Below the pieces are notes generated by a model. It ran no database searches, was not told the DNA's origin, and worked only from the letters and a program-made list of their open reading frames with translations. A program made the translations under genes and the position numbers. This document shows positions 33,501 to 41,992 of a stretch of DNA of 64,000 nt, one piece after another. How positions within the stretch are numbered: position 1 is the stretch's first letter; each line of letters opens with the position of its first letter. The DNA comes from Sulfuritalea sp. (GTDB lineage Bacteria; Pseudomonadota; Gammaproteobacteria; Burkholderiales; Rhodocyclaceae): the NCBI GenBank assembly GCA_023700805.1, contig JAMPYF010000022.1, positions 1 through 64,000 of the forward strand, given 5' to 3'.

Positions 33501-36012
33501 CCGTGCCGGACAGTGTCAGATCCGGCAGACTTATCCCCGCCCGCTCAAGCAGTTCGCGCACCTCGCCCACGGCGCGCCCCTGGGCGATGATATTAAGTCC
33601 GGCCTTGAGGTTCAGCGAGGAAACACCAAGCTGCGCCGAAACCGGCTGCGGAAACTTCGTCGCGACGTTGGCATTTTCCGGCGGCACCAGCACCAGGGCG
33701 AGCTTGCTCAAGTCGAAGTCGGCCAGCGGTGTACCCTTGAGTGCGCTCATCAGCGTCGGCAATGCAATCGAGCCTTCATGCAAAAATGCCACATCGGATT
33801 TCTGCTGCCTGTCATTCCCCTTGAAAACGACAACCGTCAGAACCACACCCCTGAGGGTGACATGTCCGAGCGCGTAGCCGTTGCCGAACACGATGTCGGT
33901 GAGCATCAGCTCGTTCAGTCCCGGCGCCGGCGGCCAGCCCAGCAAGTCGGCCAACCTGGTTTCGGTGTGCACCGTGACCACGTAACGGGCCGGCGACTCA
34001 TTGAATAGTTCGGCGCTGAAATCTTTCGGCGCGGCATTGGCGATCACGTATTTTCCCGTCAGGCCAAACCTGTCGTTGGCGGCGAGCTTTTCGTCGATCA
34101 GTCCGTTGAAGCCGATTTGCCTGACGGACGCCCCCGGAATCGGCAGCGAAATCGAACCGCTACCCGGAGTGGCTACATCACCGAGCATGGTTATCTGACG
34201 AAGGTTCGGATCGCGCTTGATGGTCACCGGGGCGAAGCGCAAGCCACTGCCGACATTCACCGACAGGCTCGTCACGATGCCGGCGGCGATCTTGCCGCCA
34301 ACGCCATTGAATATCAGTTCGCTGTTGCCAAAACCCAGGTAGGCCGGCTTGCGCGTCGGCGCCAGCGCCGGCAGCACGACCCTCAGATCGAGGGCATCGA
34401 CGAAGGCTTGCGACACCGGCGCACGAAGCTCCGCCGCCAGCACGGCCGTGTCGAGCGATCCGGCAATTTTCAGCCCCGACGACGCCACACCGACGCCATT
34501 CAGCAGTGCACTGGTTTCGCCGAGAATTCGCCCGGTGGCAATCAGATTGAGTCCGGTTTTCAACAATGCCGATGGCATGCCGAGATGCCTGGCCACCGCT
34601 TCGGGGAAAGTGGTCACAGCGGTGGAGTTTTCCTTCGGTGCGAGCAGCAGTCCGAGCTGGCTGAGTTCCAGATCGCTCAGCGGCGTACCCCCCAACGCGC
34701 TCATCAGCGTCGGCAGCGTCGCGGTTCCGTCATGCAGGAATGCCGCATTGAATTTCTGTTGCCCTTCCCCCTTGAAGATGAAGACGTTGAAACCGACGCC
34801 CTTGATGGTGAGATCGCCGAGAATAAAGCCGTTGCCGAACTGGACATCCTGGAGTACCAGGGCATCCAGCCCAGGCACCGACCAGCCCAGCATTTGCCCC
34901 AGCGACATATCGGTTTGCACCGTAACCACATACTGGGCCGGCGACACCCCCGTCAGCACGGCGCTGAAGTCGCGCGGGGTGCTGCTGCCGACGACGTATT
35001 GACCCGTCAGCACAAAGTGGTCCTTGGCCGCCGTCTGTTCGTCTATGAGCCCGGTGAACAGCACCTGCGTGATGCCGGCTCCCGCCACCGGGAATGTGAT
35101 GAAATTGCCGGCAGGCCTGATGCCGCTGCTGGTGATCGACAGGGTGCGATTGACGGGGTCGCGGTTGATGGTCACCGAGTCGAAGTTCAGACCGCTGCCG
35201 ACATTGACCGACAGGCTGGTGGCAATGCCCGAGGCGATCTTGCCGCCCACCCCCTTGAACAGCAGCAGACTCTTGCCAAAGCTCAGGTAGGCCGGTTTGC
35301 GCGCCGGCGCCAACGCCGACAAGCCGATCTGCAAATTGATGGCATTGATCAAATCGGCCTGCGACGGCGCATTCTTCAGGCCCGCTCCGGCTAGCATGCG
35401 CGCATCGATGGTGCCGACCAGACTGAGATTGCGTGGCGACAGGCCAACCGCCTGGAGCAGCGCGGCCGTCGCGCCGAGGGCGTTGGCGCCGGCAACAAGC
35501 TGCGCGCCTGCAACCAGTTTGACCGTCGTACCGCCGATGCCCGGCAACGAAACCTGACCGATCCGGGTCGGCAGTTGCACACTGGTGCCTGCATATGCCG
35601 GCGGCGACACCAGGACCATCAGACCGGACAACTCGAGTTCGGCAATCGCCGTATCCTTCAGTAGCGGCAGCAGCGGGGTCAGGCTCTTGCCCGAATAGAC
35701 CAGAGCCAGGTTGTACAGGCTTTGGCCCGGCTGTTTGAATCCGATGACATTCGGAATCAGGTCGGAAGGAACACCTTCCAGCAGCAGTCGGCCGGAAAAA
35801 GCGTTGTCGGTCTTGTCGAAACCGGCAAGGGCGACACCCCCCAGCCCCGCGACGTCCCACCCGGCAATCTCCTGCAACTTCTGCGTGGGAAGCGGTGACA
35901 CCACGGGCGCGGCAGCGATCGCACAACCGCTTGAGAACAGCCAGAACAGGCAAGTTCCCGCCGACAGCAAGCGCACAATATACAGGCAGGCAGAAGAAAC
36001 GGACCTCAACAT
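30508..36012 (-). CDS. Giant exported repeat protein, 1,834 aa
   Basis: The N-terminus is a signal peptide with a possible lipobox (LFSSGC), so it may be a lipoprotein. Residues about 45-1090 hold three diverged repeats of roughly 345 residues. Each contains an LGW/AGW start, an FxNG or FGNG strand, a LPTLMSAL-type helix, an ALAPxRKPAYL segment and LSVNVGSGL. After a mixed beta-rich region comes a coiled coil (about 1,530-1,620) with an inserted Cys-rich loop (HGCNYTRNICYWW and following). The C-terminal ~200 residues are helical. I recognise no family. Repeats of beta character suggest a surface or envelope-spanning, AsmA-like structural protein. It is convergent with the secretin. Confidence 0.75.
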   Translation of the reverse strand: MLRSVSSACLYIVRLLSAGTCLFWLFSSGCAIAAAPVVSPLPTQKLQEIAGWDVAGLGGVALAGFDKTDNAFSGRLLLEGVPSDLIPNVIGFKQPGQSLYNLALVYSGKSLTPLLPLLKDTAIAELELSGLMVLVSPPAYAGTSVQLPTRIGQVSLPGIGGTTVKLVAGAQLVAGANALGATAALLQAVGLSPRNLSLVGTIDARMLAGAGLKNAPSQADLINAINLQIGLSALAPARKPAYLSFGKSLLLFKGVGGKIASGIATSLSVNVGSGLNFDSVTINRDPVNRTLSITSSGIRPAGNFITFPVAGAGITQVLFTGLIDEQTAAKDHFVLTGQYVVGSSTPRDFSAVLTGVSPAQYVVTVQTDMSLGQMLGWSVPGLDALVLQDVQFGNGFILGDLTIKGVGFNVFIFKGEGQQKFNAAFLHDGTATLPTLMSALGGTPLSDLELSQLGLLLAPKENSTAVTTFPEAVARHLGMPSALLKTGLNLIATGRILGETSALLNGVGVASSGLKIAGSLDTAVLAAELRAPVSQAFVDALDLRVVLPALAPTRKPAYLGFGNSELIFNGVGGKIAAGIVTSLSVNVGSGLRFAPVTIKRDPNLRQITMLGDVATPGSGSISLPIPGASVRQIGFNGLIDEKLAANDRFGLTGKYVIANAAPKDFSAELFNESPARYVVTVHTETRLADLLGWPPAPGLNELMLTDIVFGNGYALGHVTLRGVVLTVVVFKGNDRQQKSDVAFLHEGSIALPTLMSALKGTPLADFDLSKLALVLVPPENANVATKFPQPVSAQLGVSSLNLKAGLNIIAQGRAVGEVRELLERAGISLPDLTLSGTVDSSLLSGVDGAALAQAFLDALDLKIPLPDFVPPGIDKSVVVQNAMLTIKGIKLGIDTAITGELAVHLQGTAQPLKFDATLRLVKAVSGDTVAIAGRYPGALNHPFGMDWLNLRNVGIAGSIGQVSKLAITGNTDLGNVRNLDVSIDLAAKPAGGSELAVELTGADIPLSAIPVLSAIPHAADLSVRDLLVSPRAMRGTLKSGKFPLVHQVAALAFENGGRWSVAALFDDLELTRLLPPRMVPSSMGKLQLRKAALLISQSGVRVRLADLSASAQTALLPIYGSTEGMISVTDGVGLLAVIDTSPLGSALARFLPPGQNVVLQGGASGVIGAGSPSLALAASIPAVRLPAMLSFVSLPNNARTEFFIKIAESSASFGIQVDAILDVKMGKQILAFDSAVAFEFDSMGGVAIDLQGKSLNPWRNALDIKGFTLDAGTRIEVKTTASSETTLTFVGKSHIGTRELDITGSASIVGGVVDKGAFEGKVSELAMADLLALFDAAVQAGGGQPVKVDFPEAVLKNVDVAFASPGVNVAEMNLPNGGSRLAGELWFLLKGQALGKFKSQVSETSLVMNGALSDFTLGPVAMKGNTLDVQAQTAPLPLPHFTIRGGATILGKHVDGEYALGFTESEVAANLDLGDLLKVDMHASFPTPAAGLDPGALAAQDMAINAALKSDIGAWLRGAGKAAVALAFKSVTQGLDDMVRDIKAAQGKVNTLNDSLDKARKRALAGAKTLDQQVAQAEKKVNDLAAQVKDLDNDIKSAKNNIHGCNYTRNICYWWNWKGHCTKHKDVPDPGRDVECEADNVRYAGVIAADSAAQKSAEEAKTVAEGVLAALHKGEQGVDLASLDPEVIAIEASLVVANQVLDAAKDVAKGAELGIGQLNAGVAALSRADIFRLTGSSLQGSLQKSVAGKPVVLGLDFEVAGKPQHIRLTVSLTDPAYTAKRFEPLALLVAKMAIEAMPEAAPAVVHLLNQAYKPLHDAAELEVDKAIKDNGLGE

Positions 36013-36271
36013 ATGAGCCTCGCAAAAGACCGAAGGACTTTCCGGGAACCGGACCGTATGGATGCAAGCAACAAGGCATTGCGCCCGACTCGTATCCAGG
36101 GTGATCGCGAGCTAACCGACCCACGATCTTTGGCCATTCGAAGCTTTCGGCCAGTGATGTGTGTTGATGCACGTCAACCGTATGCCATATTGACGCTGAT
36201 CGAACGCAACGCGCAACCCAGGAGCGTCCATGCCGCCATGCTAGGCGGATGACGTATTCGGGTCCGTCGGA

Positions 36272-37075
36272 TCAAATAGTCGGCGCTGGCGCTACGGCGA
36301 TATCGAGGTCGTCGGCGAAGCGGCCTATCGCCTCGATCACGGCGACGGGCTGGTCCTTGTGCGCGGAATGCCGGCAGTCGGCGAGCTTGAGCAGTTCGAT
36401 GCCGGCCGATGCCGTGGCGCCGGATGCGATGGCCTCGATCTGCGCCATGGTGCCGTATTCGTCGTCTTCGCCCTGGATCGCCAGGATCGGGCAGCGGATA
36501 TGCGGCAGGCAATCCTCGATGTTCCAGGCGCGAAAATCCGGGTTCAGCCATATGTCATTCCAGCCGTAGAAGGTGCGCCTGACGTCGCGGTGATACCTGC
36601 CGAGCTTGGCCGGCAGGTCGGTGGTTTCGAAGGCGAGCTTGGCCGCCTCGATGCTGCGGATGGAGATGTCCTCGACGAAGCAGTGCGGCGCCATGACCAC
36701 CAGTCCGGCCACCTCGAAGCGAGGGTCGCCGGCGTGCAGCAGGGCGATCGAGGCGCCATCGGAATGGCCGACCAGAAGCGGACGCTCGATGCCCAGCGTC
36801 GCCAGCAGCTCGGGCAGCGCCTCGCGCCCTTCGCGGTGCATGAAGCCGGTGCCGAAGGATTCTGCGAGCACGTCGGACTGGCCATAGCCGTAGCGCGAAT
36901 AGACCAGGGTGCGGCAGCCTGTGGCGGCGGCGAGACGGGTCGGAAAGTCGCGCCACATCGCCACCGAACCGAGGCCTTCATGCAGCAGCACCAAAGTCGG
37001 CCGGTTGATCTGGTGCGCGGGAATCAGCTGGTATTCGAGATTGTGGCCGCAAGCCCTGACGAAACCGCTGTGCAC
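36272..37075 (-). CDS. Alpha/beta hydrolase
   Basis: 267 residues. Nucleophile elbow GHSDGAS (Ser near residue 106), oxyanion region LLHEGLGS, acid residue in QGEDDEYG and catalytic His in DCRHSAHKDQP. It sits at the end of the ABC-importer operon, with a GTG start 5 bp after livF. It may hydrolyse a CoA thioester, ester or ring intermediate of aromatic breakdown, but the substrate is not visible. Its last residues (IAVAPAPTI) come from copy 4 of the dispersed repeat read on the opposite strand. Confidence 0.8.
   Translation of the reverse strand: MHSGFVRACGHNLEYQLIPAHQINRPTLVLLHEGLGSVAMWRDFPTRLAAATGCRTLVYSRYGYGQSDVLAESFGTGFMHREGREALPELLATLGIERPLLVGHSDGASIALLHAGDPRFEVAGLVVMAPHCFVEDISIRSIEAAKLAFETTDLPAKLGRYHRDVRRTFYGWNDIWLNPDFRAWNIEDCLPHIRCPILAIQGEDDEYGTMAQIEAIASGATASAGIELLKLADCRHSAHKDQPVAVIEAIGRFADDLDIAVAPAPTI
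36278..36301 (+). repeat. Dispersed ~25-bp repeat, copy 4 (hydrolase 3' end)
   Basis: AGTCGGCGCTGGCG then CTACGGCGAT on the plus strand, one mismatch in the core. It covers the final codons of the hydrolase gene in antisense orientation. Confidence 0.65.
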
Positions 37076-37079
37076 CGCT

Positions 37080-37832
37080 TCAGACTCCGAGGAAACGGTG
37101 CATCAGGTCGGAATTGTCGGAAAGTTCGCTGGATTCGCCGGAAAACACCACCCTGCCCTTCACCAGCACCACGCTGCGATCCGCCAGCGCCATCACGGCC
37201 GCGTAATTCTTGTCCACGATCACCGTGGCGATGCCCGAGGCGCGGATGGTCTTGATGATGCTCCAGATTTCCCGGGCGATCAGCGGCGCCAGGCCTTCGG
37301 TGGCTTCGTCGAGTATCAGCAGGTCGGGATTGGTCATCAGTGCGCGGCCGATGGTCAGCATCTGCTGTTCGCCGCCGGACAGTTGCGCGCCGCCGTTGGA
37401 AAGACGCTCGCCGAGGCGCGGAAAGGTATGGATGACGCGGTCGAAATCCCACTCGCGGCGGCCGTCGACACCTGCGCGCGCGGCCATTACCAGGTTTTCG
37501 CGTACCGACAGGTTGGGGAAGATGCCGCGCCCTTCCGGCACGTAGGCGATGCCGCGACGGGCGATGGCATGCGTCGGCGCCTGTGTCATGTCGACGCCGC
37601 GCACCCTGACCTGCCCTTCACGCGGCCGCACCAGGCCGAGCATGGTCTTGATCAGCGTGGTCTTGCCCATGCCGTTGCGACCCATGAGGCCGATGGTCTC
37701 GCCGCGCCGCACGGCGAAATCGACCCCGTGCAGGATGTGGCTGACGCCGTAGAAGGTGTGCAGGCCGCTGCCTTCGAGCAGCGTGTCGGCCGCCGAGGCC
37801 GGCGCCGCGGATCGGTCGATGGTCTCAGTCAT
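37080..37832 (-). CDS. livF: Branched-chain-type ABC importer ATPase (LivF-like), aromatic acid uptake
   Basis: 250 residues: Walker A GRNGMGKTT, signature LSGGEQQML, Walker B LLILDEATEG. One of two ATPases of the HAAT-type importer encoded by five consecutive genes here. Its position directly after benzoate-CoA ligase and the substrate-binding protein argues that it imports benzoate or a related acid. Overlaps livG by 8 bp. Confidence 0.85.
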   Translation of the reverse strand: MTETIDRSAAPASAADTLLEGSGLHTFYGVSHILHGVDFAVRRGETIGLMGRNGMGKTTLIKTMLGLVRPREGQVRVRGVDMTQAPTHAIARRGIAYVPEGRGIFPNLSVRENLVMAARAGVDGRREWDFDRVIHTFPRLGERLSNGGAQLSGGEQQMLTIGRALMTNPDLLILDEATEGLAPLIAREIWSIIKTIRASGIATVIVDKNYAAVMALADRSVVLVKGRVVFSGESSELSDNSDLMHRFLGV

Positions 37833-38664
37833 GCAACAGTTCCTCGCCGCCGAGATAGGCCAGTTGCACCGCCGGGCTGGAGCGCACCTGATCCGGTGTG
37901 CCCGATTCCAGCACCTCGCCGTTCACCATCACCGTCAGGCGATGCGCCAGCGCGAACACGGCGTCCATGTCGTGCTCGATCAGCATGATGGCATGGCCGG
38001 CGCTGAGCATCTTGATCAGCTCGACCATGCGCTGCGACTCGTGCGGTCCCATGCCGGCGAGGGGCTCGTCGAGCAACAGCACGCGCGGCTGCGTCGCCAG
38101 GCACATGGCGATCTCCAGCTGGCGCTGCTCGCCGTGCGAGAGGGTGGCGGCGACACGTCGGGCGCGATGGTCGAGGCCCGCCGAGGTCATCGCCTCCTCT
38201 GCCAGGCGATTGACTTCGCCGTAGCCCTCGGCGCGGTGAAACACCCGCAAGGCGTGCGGCGTGCGCGATTGCGCGGCGAGGCGGCAATTCTCGAACACCG
38301 TGAAGGGCAGGAAGATATTGGTCTTCTGGTAACTGCGACCGATACCCATGCGCGAGATCTGGTCCGAACTGCAGCCGGCAATGTTCCTGCCCTCGAACAA
38401 GACCTCGCCCGTTGTCGGCGGCAAATCGCCCGACAGCAGATTGGTCAGCGTCGACTTGCCGGCGCCGTTGGGACCGATCACGACATGAATCTCGCCGACA
38501 TGCAGGTCGAGCGAGACATCGCTGACCGCGACCAGACCGCCGAAACGCTTGGTCAGCCCGCGCGTACTCAGGATGGGGGCGCCGGTCACTACCTGCGAGC
38601 CAGGCGAGCCGACGTCACCCCCTTCCGCGGGAAGGGGGCTGGGGGGCAGGCTCTTGTCACTCAT
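37825..38664 (-). CDS. livG: ABC importer ATPase (LivG-like)
   Basis: 279 residues: Walker A GPNGAGKST, signature LSHGEQRQLEIA, Walker B LLLDEPLAGM, and the LivG-type C-terminal extension. The N-terminus has an extra ~25 residues before the core (SLPPSPLPAEGG). Overlaps livM by 8 bp, so translationally coupled. Confidence 0.85.
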   Translation of the reverse strand: MSDKSLPPSPLPAEGGDVGSPGSQVVTGAPILSTRGLTKRFGGLVAVSDVSLDLHVGEIHVVIGPNGAGKSTLTNLLSGDLPPTTGEVLFEGRNIAGCSSDQISRMGIGRSYQKTNIFLPFTVFENCRLAAQSRTPHALRVFHRAEGYGEVNRLAEEAMTSAGLDHRARRVAATLSHGEQRQLEIAMCLATQPRVLLLDEPLAGMGPHESQRMVELIKMLSAGHAIMLIEHDMDAVFALAHRLTVMVNGEVLESGTPDQVRSSPAVQLAYLGGEELLHD

Positions 38665-39643
38665 CGGCGGCCTCCGTTACGGGCTTCCTGCCGAACCTCT
38701 GCATCAGGCCGGCCAATCCCTGCGGCAAATACAGCGCCACCAGCATGATCAGTATGCCCATCGCCAGTTGCCAATGCTTCGCCCAGGCGCCGAACCAGGC
38801 CTGGTTGGACAGCGCCTCCTGCAGCAATATGAAGGCGAACGAGCCGATCACCGCCCCGTACAGCGAGCCCATGCCGCCGAGGATGACCATCATCAGCACC
38901 GCGCCCGACTGGTGCCAGGACAGGATTTCGGGATTGACGAAGCCGTATTGCACGGCCGCCAGGTAGCCGGCGATGCCAGCCAGCGCACCGGAAAGCGTGA
39001 AGCTCGCCAACTGATAGCGGAACACCGGGAAACCCAGCGCACGCATGCGATGCTCATTGACCTTGATGCCCTGCAAGGCGCGGCCGAAACTGGAACCGAG
39101 TACGCGGTGCAGCAGCAGGTAGGTCGCCGCCATCGACAGCAATGCCAGCCAGTAGAAGTTTTCCAGCTTCTCCAGATTCACCAGTTCCATCTCACCCAGC
39201 TTCATGGTCGGCTTGGCATAGATATAGATGCCGTCCGATCCGCCACCTATCTTGGTGTCGTGAAAGATGAAGAACAGCATCTGGGCGAAGGCCAGGGTGA
39301 CCATGATGAAATAGATGCCGCGCGTGCGCAGCACCAGCATCCCGGTGATCAATGCGAACAGGGCGCAGACGGCGATCGACGCGGGAAAGGACCACCACAG
39401 GCTGACCGTCTCGTACTTCGGCGCCATCAGCGCCAGCGCATAGCCGGCCAGGCCGAAATAGGCCGCGTGGCCGAAGCTGACGAGGCCCGTATAGCCGACC
39501 AGCAGATCGAGGCTCATGGCGAAAATAGCCATGATCAGTACCTTGGTCAGCAGCTGCATGTAGAAGGTGCTCCCGACCAGCGGAAACAGCGCGAGCAGGC
39601 CGACCGCCAGCCAGGGCAGGAACTTGATCAGGCGCGCAGTCAT
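38657..39643 (-). CDS. livM: ABC importer permease (LivM-like)
   Basis: 328 residues with about eight to ten hydrophobic segments, and the LivM-type loop segment LGSSFGRALQGIKVNEHRM (EAA-like) near residue 185. Forms the membrane channel with the next protein upstream (LivH-like). Confidence 0.85.
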   Translation of the reverse strand: MTARLIKFLPWLAVGLLALFPLVGSTFYMQLLTKVLIMAIFAMSLDLLVGYTGLVSFGHAAYFGLAGYALALMAPKYETVSLWWSFPASIAVCALFALITGMLVLRTRGIYFIMVTLAFAQMLFFIFHDTKIGGGSDGIYIYAKPTMKLGEMELVNLEKLENFYWLALLSMAATYLLLHRVLGSSFGRALQGIKVNEHRMRALGFPVFRYQLASFTLSGALAGIAGYLAAVQYGFVNPEILSWHQSGAVLMMVILGGMGSLYGAVIGSFAFILLQEALSNQAWFGAWAKHWQLAMGILIMLVALYLPQGLAGLMQRFGRKPVTEAADE

Positions 39644-39644
39644 C

Positions 39645-40511
39645 TCAGGTCCGCCCGAACAGGCCTTCCGGCCGCCACACCAGCACGATGGCCATCAGCA
39701 CATAGACGATCATGCCCGCCACCTCCGGCACCAGCACCTGACCGAAGGTCTCGGCCAGGCCGATCATCAGCGAGGCCGCCATGGCGCCCTTGACCGAGCC
39801 GATGCCGCCGATGACGACGACGACGAAGCAGATGATCAGCACCTGGCTGCCCATGTTTGGGGTGACCGAGGACAGCGGCGCGTTGATCATGCCGGCGAAG
39901 GCCGCCAGCGCAACGCCCAGGGCGAAGACCAGGGTGTAGATCAGCTTGATGTCGATGCCGAGCGACTGCACCATGTCGCGATTGCTGGCGCCGGCGCGGA
40001 TCATCATGCCCAGCCGGGTCTTCTGGATCAGGAAATAGAGTGCGGCGGCAAGCAGCAGGCAGACGCCGGAAATGGCCAGGCGATAGACCGGGTAGGACAG
40101 GTTTTCGGTCAGCGGGATCGAGGCATTGAGCAATGCAGGTACGGCGACGCCGTGCACGTCGTCGCCCCAGATGATGCTGCGCAGTTCCTCGAAGACCAGG
40201 ATCAGGCCGTAGGTCAGCAGCACCTGGTAGAGGTGGTCGCGCTGGTACAGATGGCGGAACAGCAGGCGTTCCAGCCCCATGCCGAGTATCACGGTCAGCG
40301 GTACGGCGAGCAGGATGGCGGCGGTCAGGCTGCCGGTCATGGAGGACAGCGACCAGGCCAGATAGGCGCCGACCATGTAGAAACTGCCGTGCGCCAGATT
40401 GATGATGCCCATGATGCCGAACACCAGCGTCAGGCCGCTGGCGACCAGGAACAGCAACAGGCCGTATTGCAGGCCGTTGAGCAACTGGATCAGGAAAAAG
40501 GCGAAATCCAT
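39645..40511 (-). CDS. livH: ABC importer permease (LivH-like)
   Basis: 288 residues, strongly hydrophobic, with the LivH N-terminal pattern (LLNGLQYGLLLFLVASGLTL) and conserved AHGSFYMVGAY. Second permease of the importer; 1 bp from livM. Confidence 0.85.
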   Translation of the reverse strand: MDFAFFLIQLLNGLQYGLLLFLVASGLTLVFGIMGIINLAHGSFYMVGAYLAWSLSSMTGSLTAAILLAVPLTVILGMGLERLLFRHLYQRDHLYQVLLTYGLILVFEELRSIIWGDDVHGVAVPALLNASIPLTENLSYPVYRLAISGVCLLLAAALYFLIQKTRLGMMIRAGASNRDMVQSLGIDIKLIYTLVFALGVALAAFAGMINAPLSSVTPNMGSQVLIICFVVVVIGGIGSVKGAMAASLMIGLAETFGQVLVPEVAGMIVYVLMAIVLVWRPEGLFGRT

Positions 40512-40527
40512 CGGGCAGAATTTTCAA

Positions 40528-40552
40528 GAGTTGGCGCTGGCGGTACGGTGAT
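40528..40552 (+). repeat. Dispersed ~25-bp repeat, copy 5 (intergenic)
   Basis: GAGTTGGCGCTGGCGG then TACGGTGAT, full core match. Lies between the substrate-binding protein gene and livH, antisense to the operon. Confidence 0.7.
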
Positions 40553-40591
40553 CTGTACCGCACGCACGCCGGCTGCAATCCCATCGGGATA

Positions 40592-40640
40592 CCGTCCCCG
40601 GCAGGAGCCGGGGACTCGAAAACGCGGCAGACGCCTGCCG
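40592..40640 (-). terminator. Two strong hairpins after the substrate-binding protein gene
   Basis: Perfect 9-bp stem GTCCCCGGC / GCCGGGGAC (40592-40613) and 7-bp stem GCGGCAG / CTGCCGC (40623-40640). They lie in the 143-bp gap between the binding-protein gene and livH. No T-tract. Such structures commonly stabilise the upstream message or partly terminate, giving more binding protein than permease. Confidence 0.5.
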
Positions 40641-40654
40641 CCGGGCTGAAACGA

Positions 40655-41857
40655 TTAAGCCTTGCAGCCGCGCGCCGGATCGGCCAGCGCCTTCCAGGCC
40701 ACGCCCTGCACCTTGTTTTCCTTGCCGACGACCTTGCGCAGATACATGTCCTGCACCGGGTTGTGCGCCTTGGACAGCGTCCATGCACCGCGCGGACTGT
40801 CGATCTTGGCTGCTTCCATGGCCTTGATCACGCCCACCTTGTTGCCGACATTGCCCTTGACGCCGTCGAGGCCGGCGGCCAGCAACTGGCCGGCGTCATA
40901 GCCCTGCACCGCATAGACGTCGGGCTGCAGCTTGAAGGTCTTGGCATAGGCCAGGCGGAAGGCCTTGTCCTTCTTGGTGTCGAGGCCATCGGCATAGTGC
41001 AGCGTGGTTTCCACGCCTTCGCCGGCATCGCCCACGGCTTCGAGCACGCCGTCGGTGAGGAAGCCCGAACCATACAGCGGAATCTTGCCCTTGAGGCCGG
41101 CGGCCTGGTAATCCTTGAGGAACTTGGCCGCACCGCCGCCGGCAAAGAAGGCCACCACGGCGTCGGGCTTGATGCTGGCGATCTCGGTCAGCAGGGCCTG
41201 GAACTCGACCTGCGGGAAGGGCACGTAGAGCTCCTTGGTCAGCTTGCCGCCTTCTTTCTCGAAGCCTTCCTTGAAGCCTTCCATCATCTCCTCGCCCGCC
41301 GCATATTTCCAGGTGATGAACACGGCATTCTTGTGGCCCTTGGCCTTGAGCACCTTGCCCAGCGCGTGCGTGGTCTGCCAGTTGGAAAATGAAGTGCGGA
41401 AAAAGTTGGGTGCGCAGGCGGCTCCAGTCATGGCGCCGGCGCCGCCATTGGGATTGATCCACAGCGTGCCGGACTCCTTGAGTACCTTGGCCATGCCCAT
41501 CACCACGCCCGAATGCACGGTGCCGATGACCACATCGACCTTGTCGCGCTGCACCAGCTTGTTGACGTTCTCCGGCGCCTTGGCCGGATTCGATTCGTCA
41601 TCCACCGTGAAATATTCGATCTCGCGACCGCCGAGCTTGCCGCCGCGCTCTTCCACCGCCAGCTTGAAGCCGTTGGTGATGGCGACGCCGAGCTGCGCGA
41701 AGGTGCCGGTATAGGGCAGCATCAGGCCGACTTTCAGCTTGCCCTGCTGGGCCAGCGCGGCGCCGGTCGGCAACAGCGTACCGGCGGCCGTTGCGCCGAC
41801 GATGGCTGTGCTGCCGAGCAGAAATCCGCGGCGATCATAGGTCGATTTTTTTTGCAT
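40655..41857 (-). CDS. livK: ABC importer periplasmic substrate-binding protein
   Basis: 400 residues from the ATG at 41857 (GAGGAG site). Twin-arginine-type leader (YDRRGFLLGS) with cleavage after ALAQQ region, then a Peripla_BP_6 fold (LKVGLMLPYTGTFAQLG). First gene of the importer set and adjacent to benzoate-CoA ligase. I infer an aromatic-acid ligand rather than an amino acid. Confidence 0.85.
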   Translation of the reverse strand: MQKKSTYDRRGFLLGSTAIVGATAAGTLLPTGAALAQQGKLKVGLMLPYTGTFAQLGVAITNGFKLAVEERGGKLGGREIEYFTVDDESNPAKAPENVNKLVQRDKVDVVIGTVHSGVVMGMAKVLKESGTLWINPNGGAGAMTGAACAPNFFRTSFSNWQTTHALGKVLKAKGHKNAVFITWKYAAGEEMMEGFKEGFEKEGGKLTKELYVPFPQVEFQALLTEIASIKPDAVVAFFAGGGAAKFLKDYQAAGLKGKIPLYGSGFLTDGVLEAVGDAGEGVETTLHYADGLDTKKDKAFRLAYAKTFKLQPDVYAVQGYDAGQLLAAGLDGVKGNVGNKVGVIKAMEAAKIDSPRGAWTLSKAHNPVQDMYLRKVVGKENKVQGVAWKALADPARGCKA

Positions 41858-41923
41858 TGTGTTTCTCCTCACTCAACGGTTTTTGAAGGACGCAAAGGCA
41901 TTCGCGCCCCATGCGGTTCTCGG

Positions 41924-41975
41924 CCTGTAATCACAACACTTCCCTGCTGACGCGTCAAGCCAGTTGACATGTCAA
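41924..41975 (-). promoter_or_regulatory. Upstream region of the importer operon with perfect palindrome
   Basis: TTGACATGTCAA (41964-41975) is a perfect 12-bp palindrome. Just downstream on the minus strand TTGACG (about 41952-41957) and, 17 bases on, TGTGAT could be -35 and -10 boxes for the binding-protein gene. The palindrome would then be an operator. Confidence 0.4.
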
Positions 41976-41992
41976 GCTTCGATTCCGCTGTC

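Noticed and set aside
35470..35500. GCGTTGGCGCCGGC in the giant-protein gene as a repeat copy
   Set aside because: The core is broken and the CGGCGA end is missing; ordinary GC-rich sequence.
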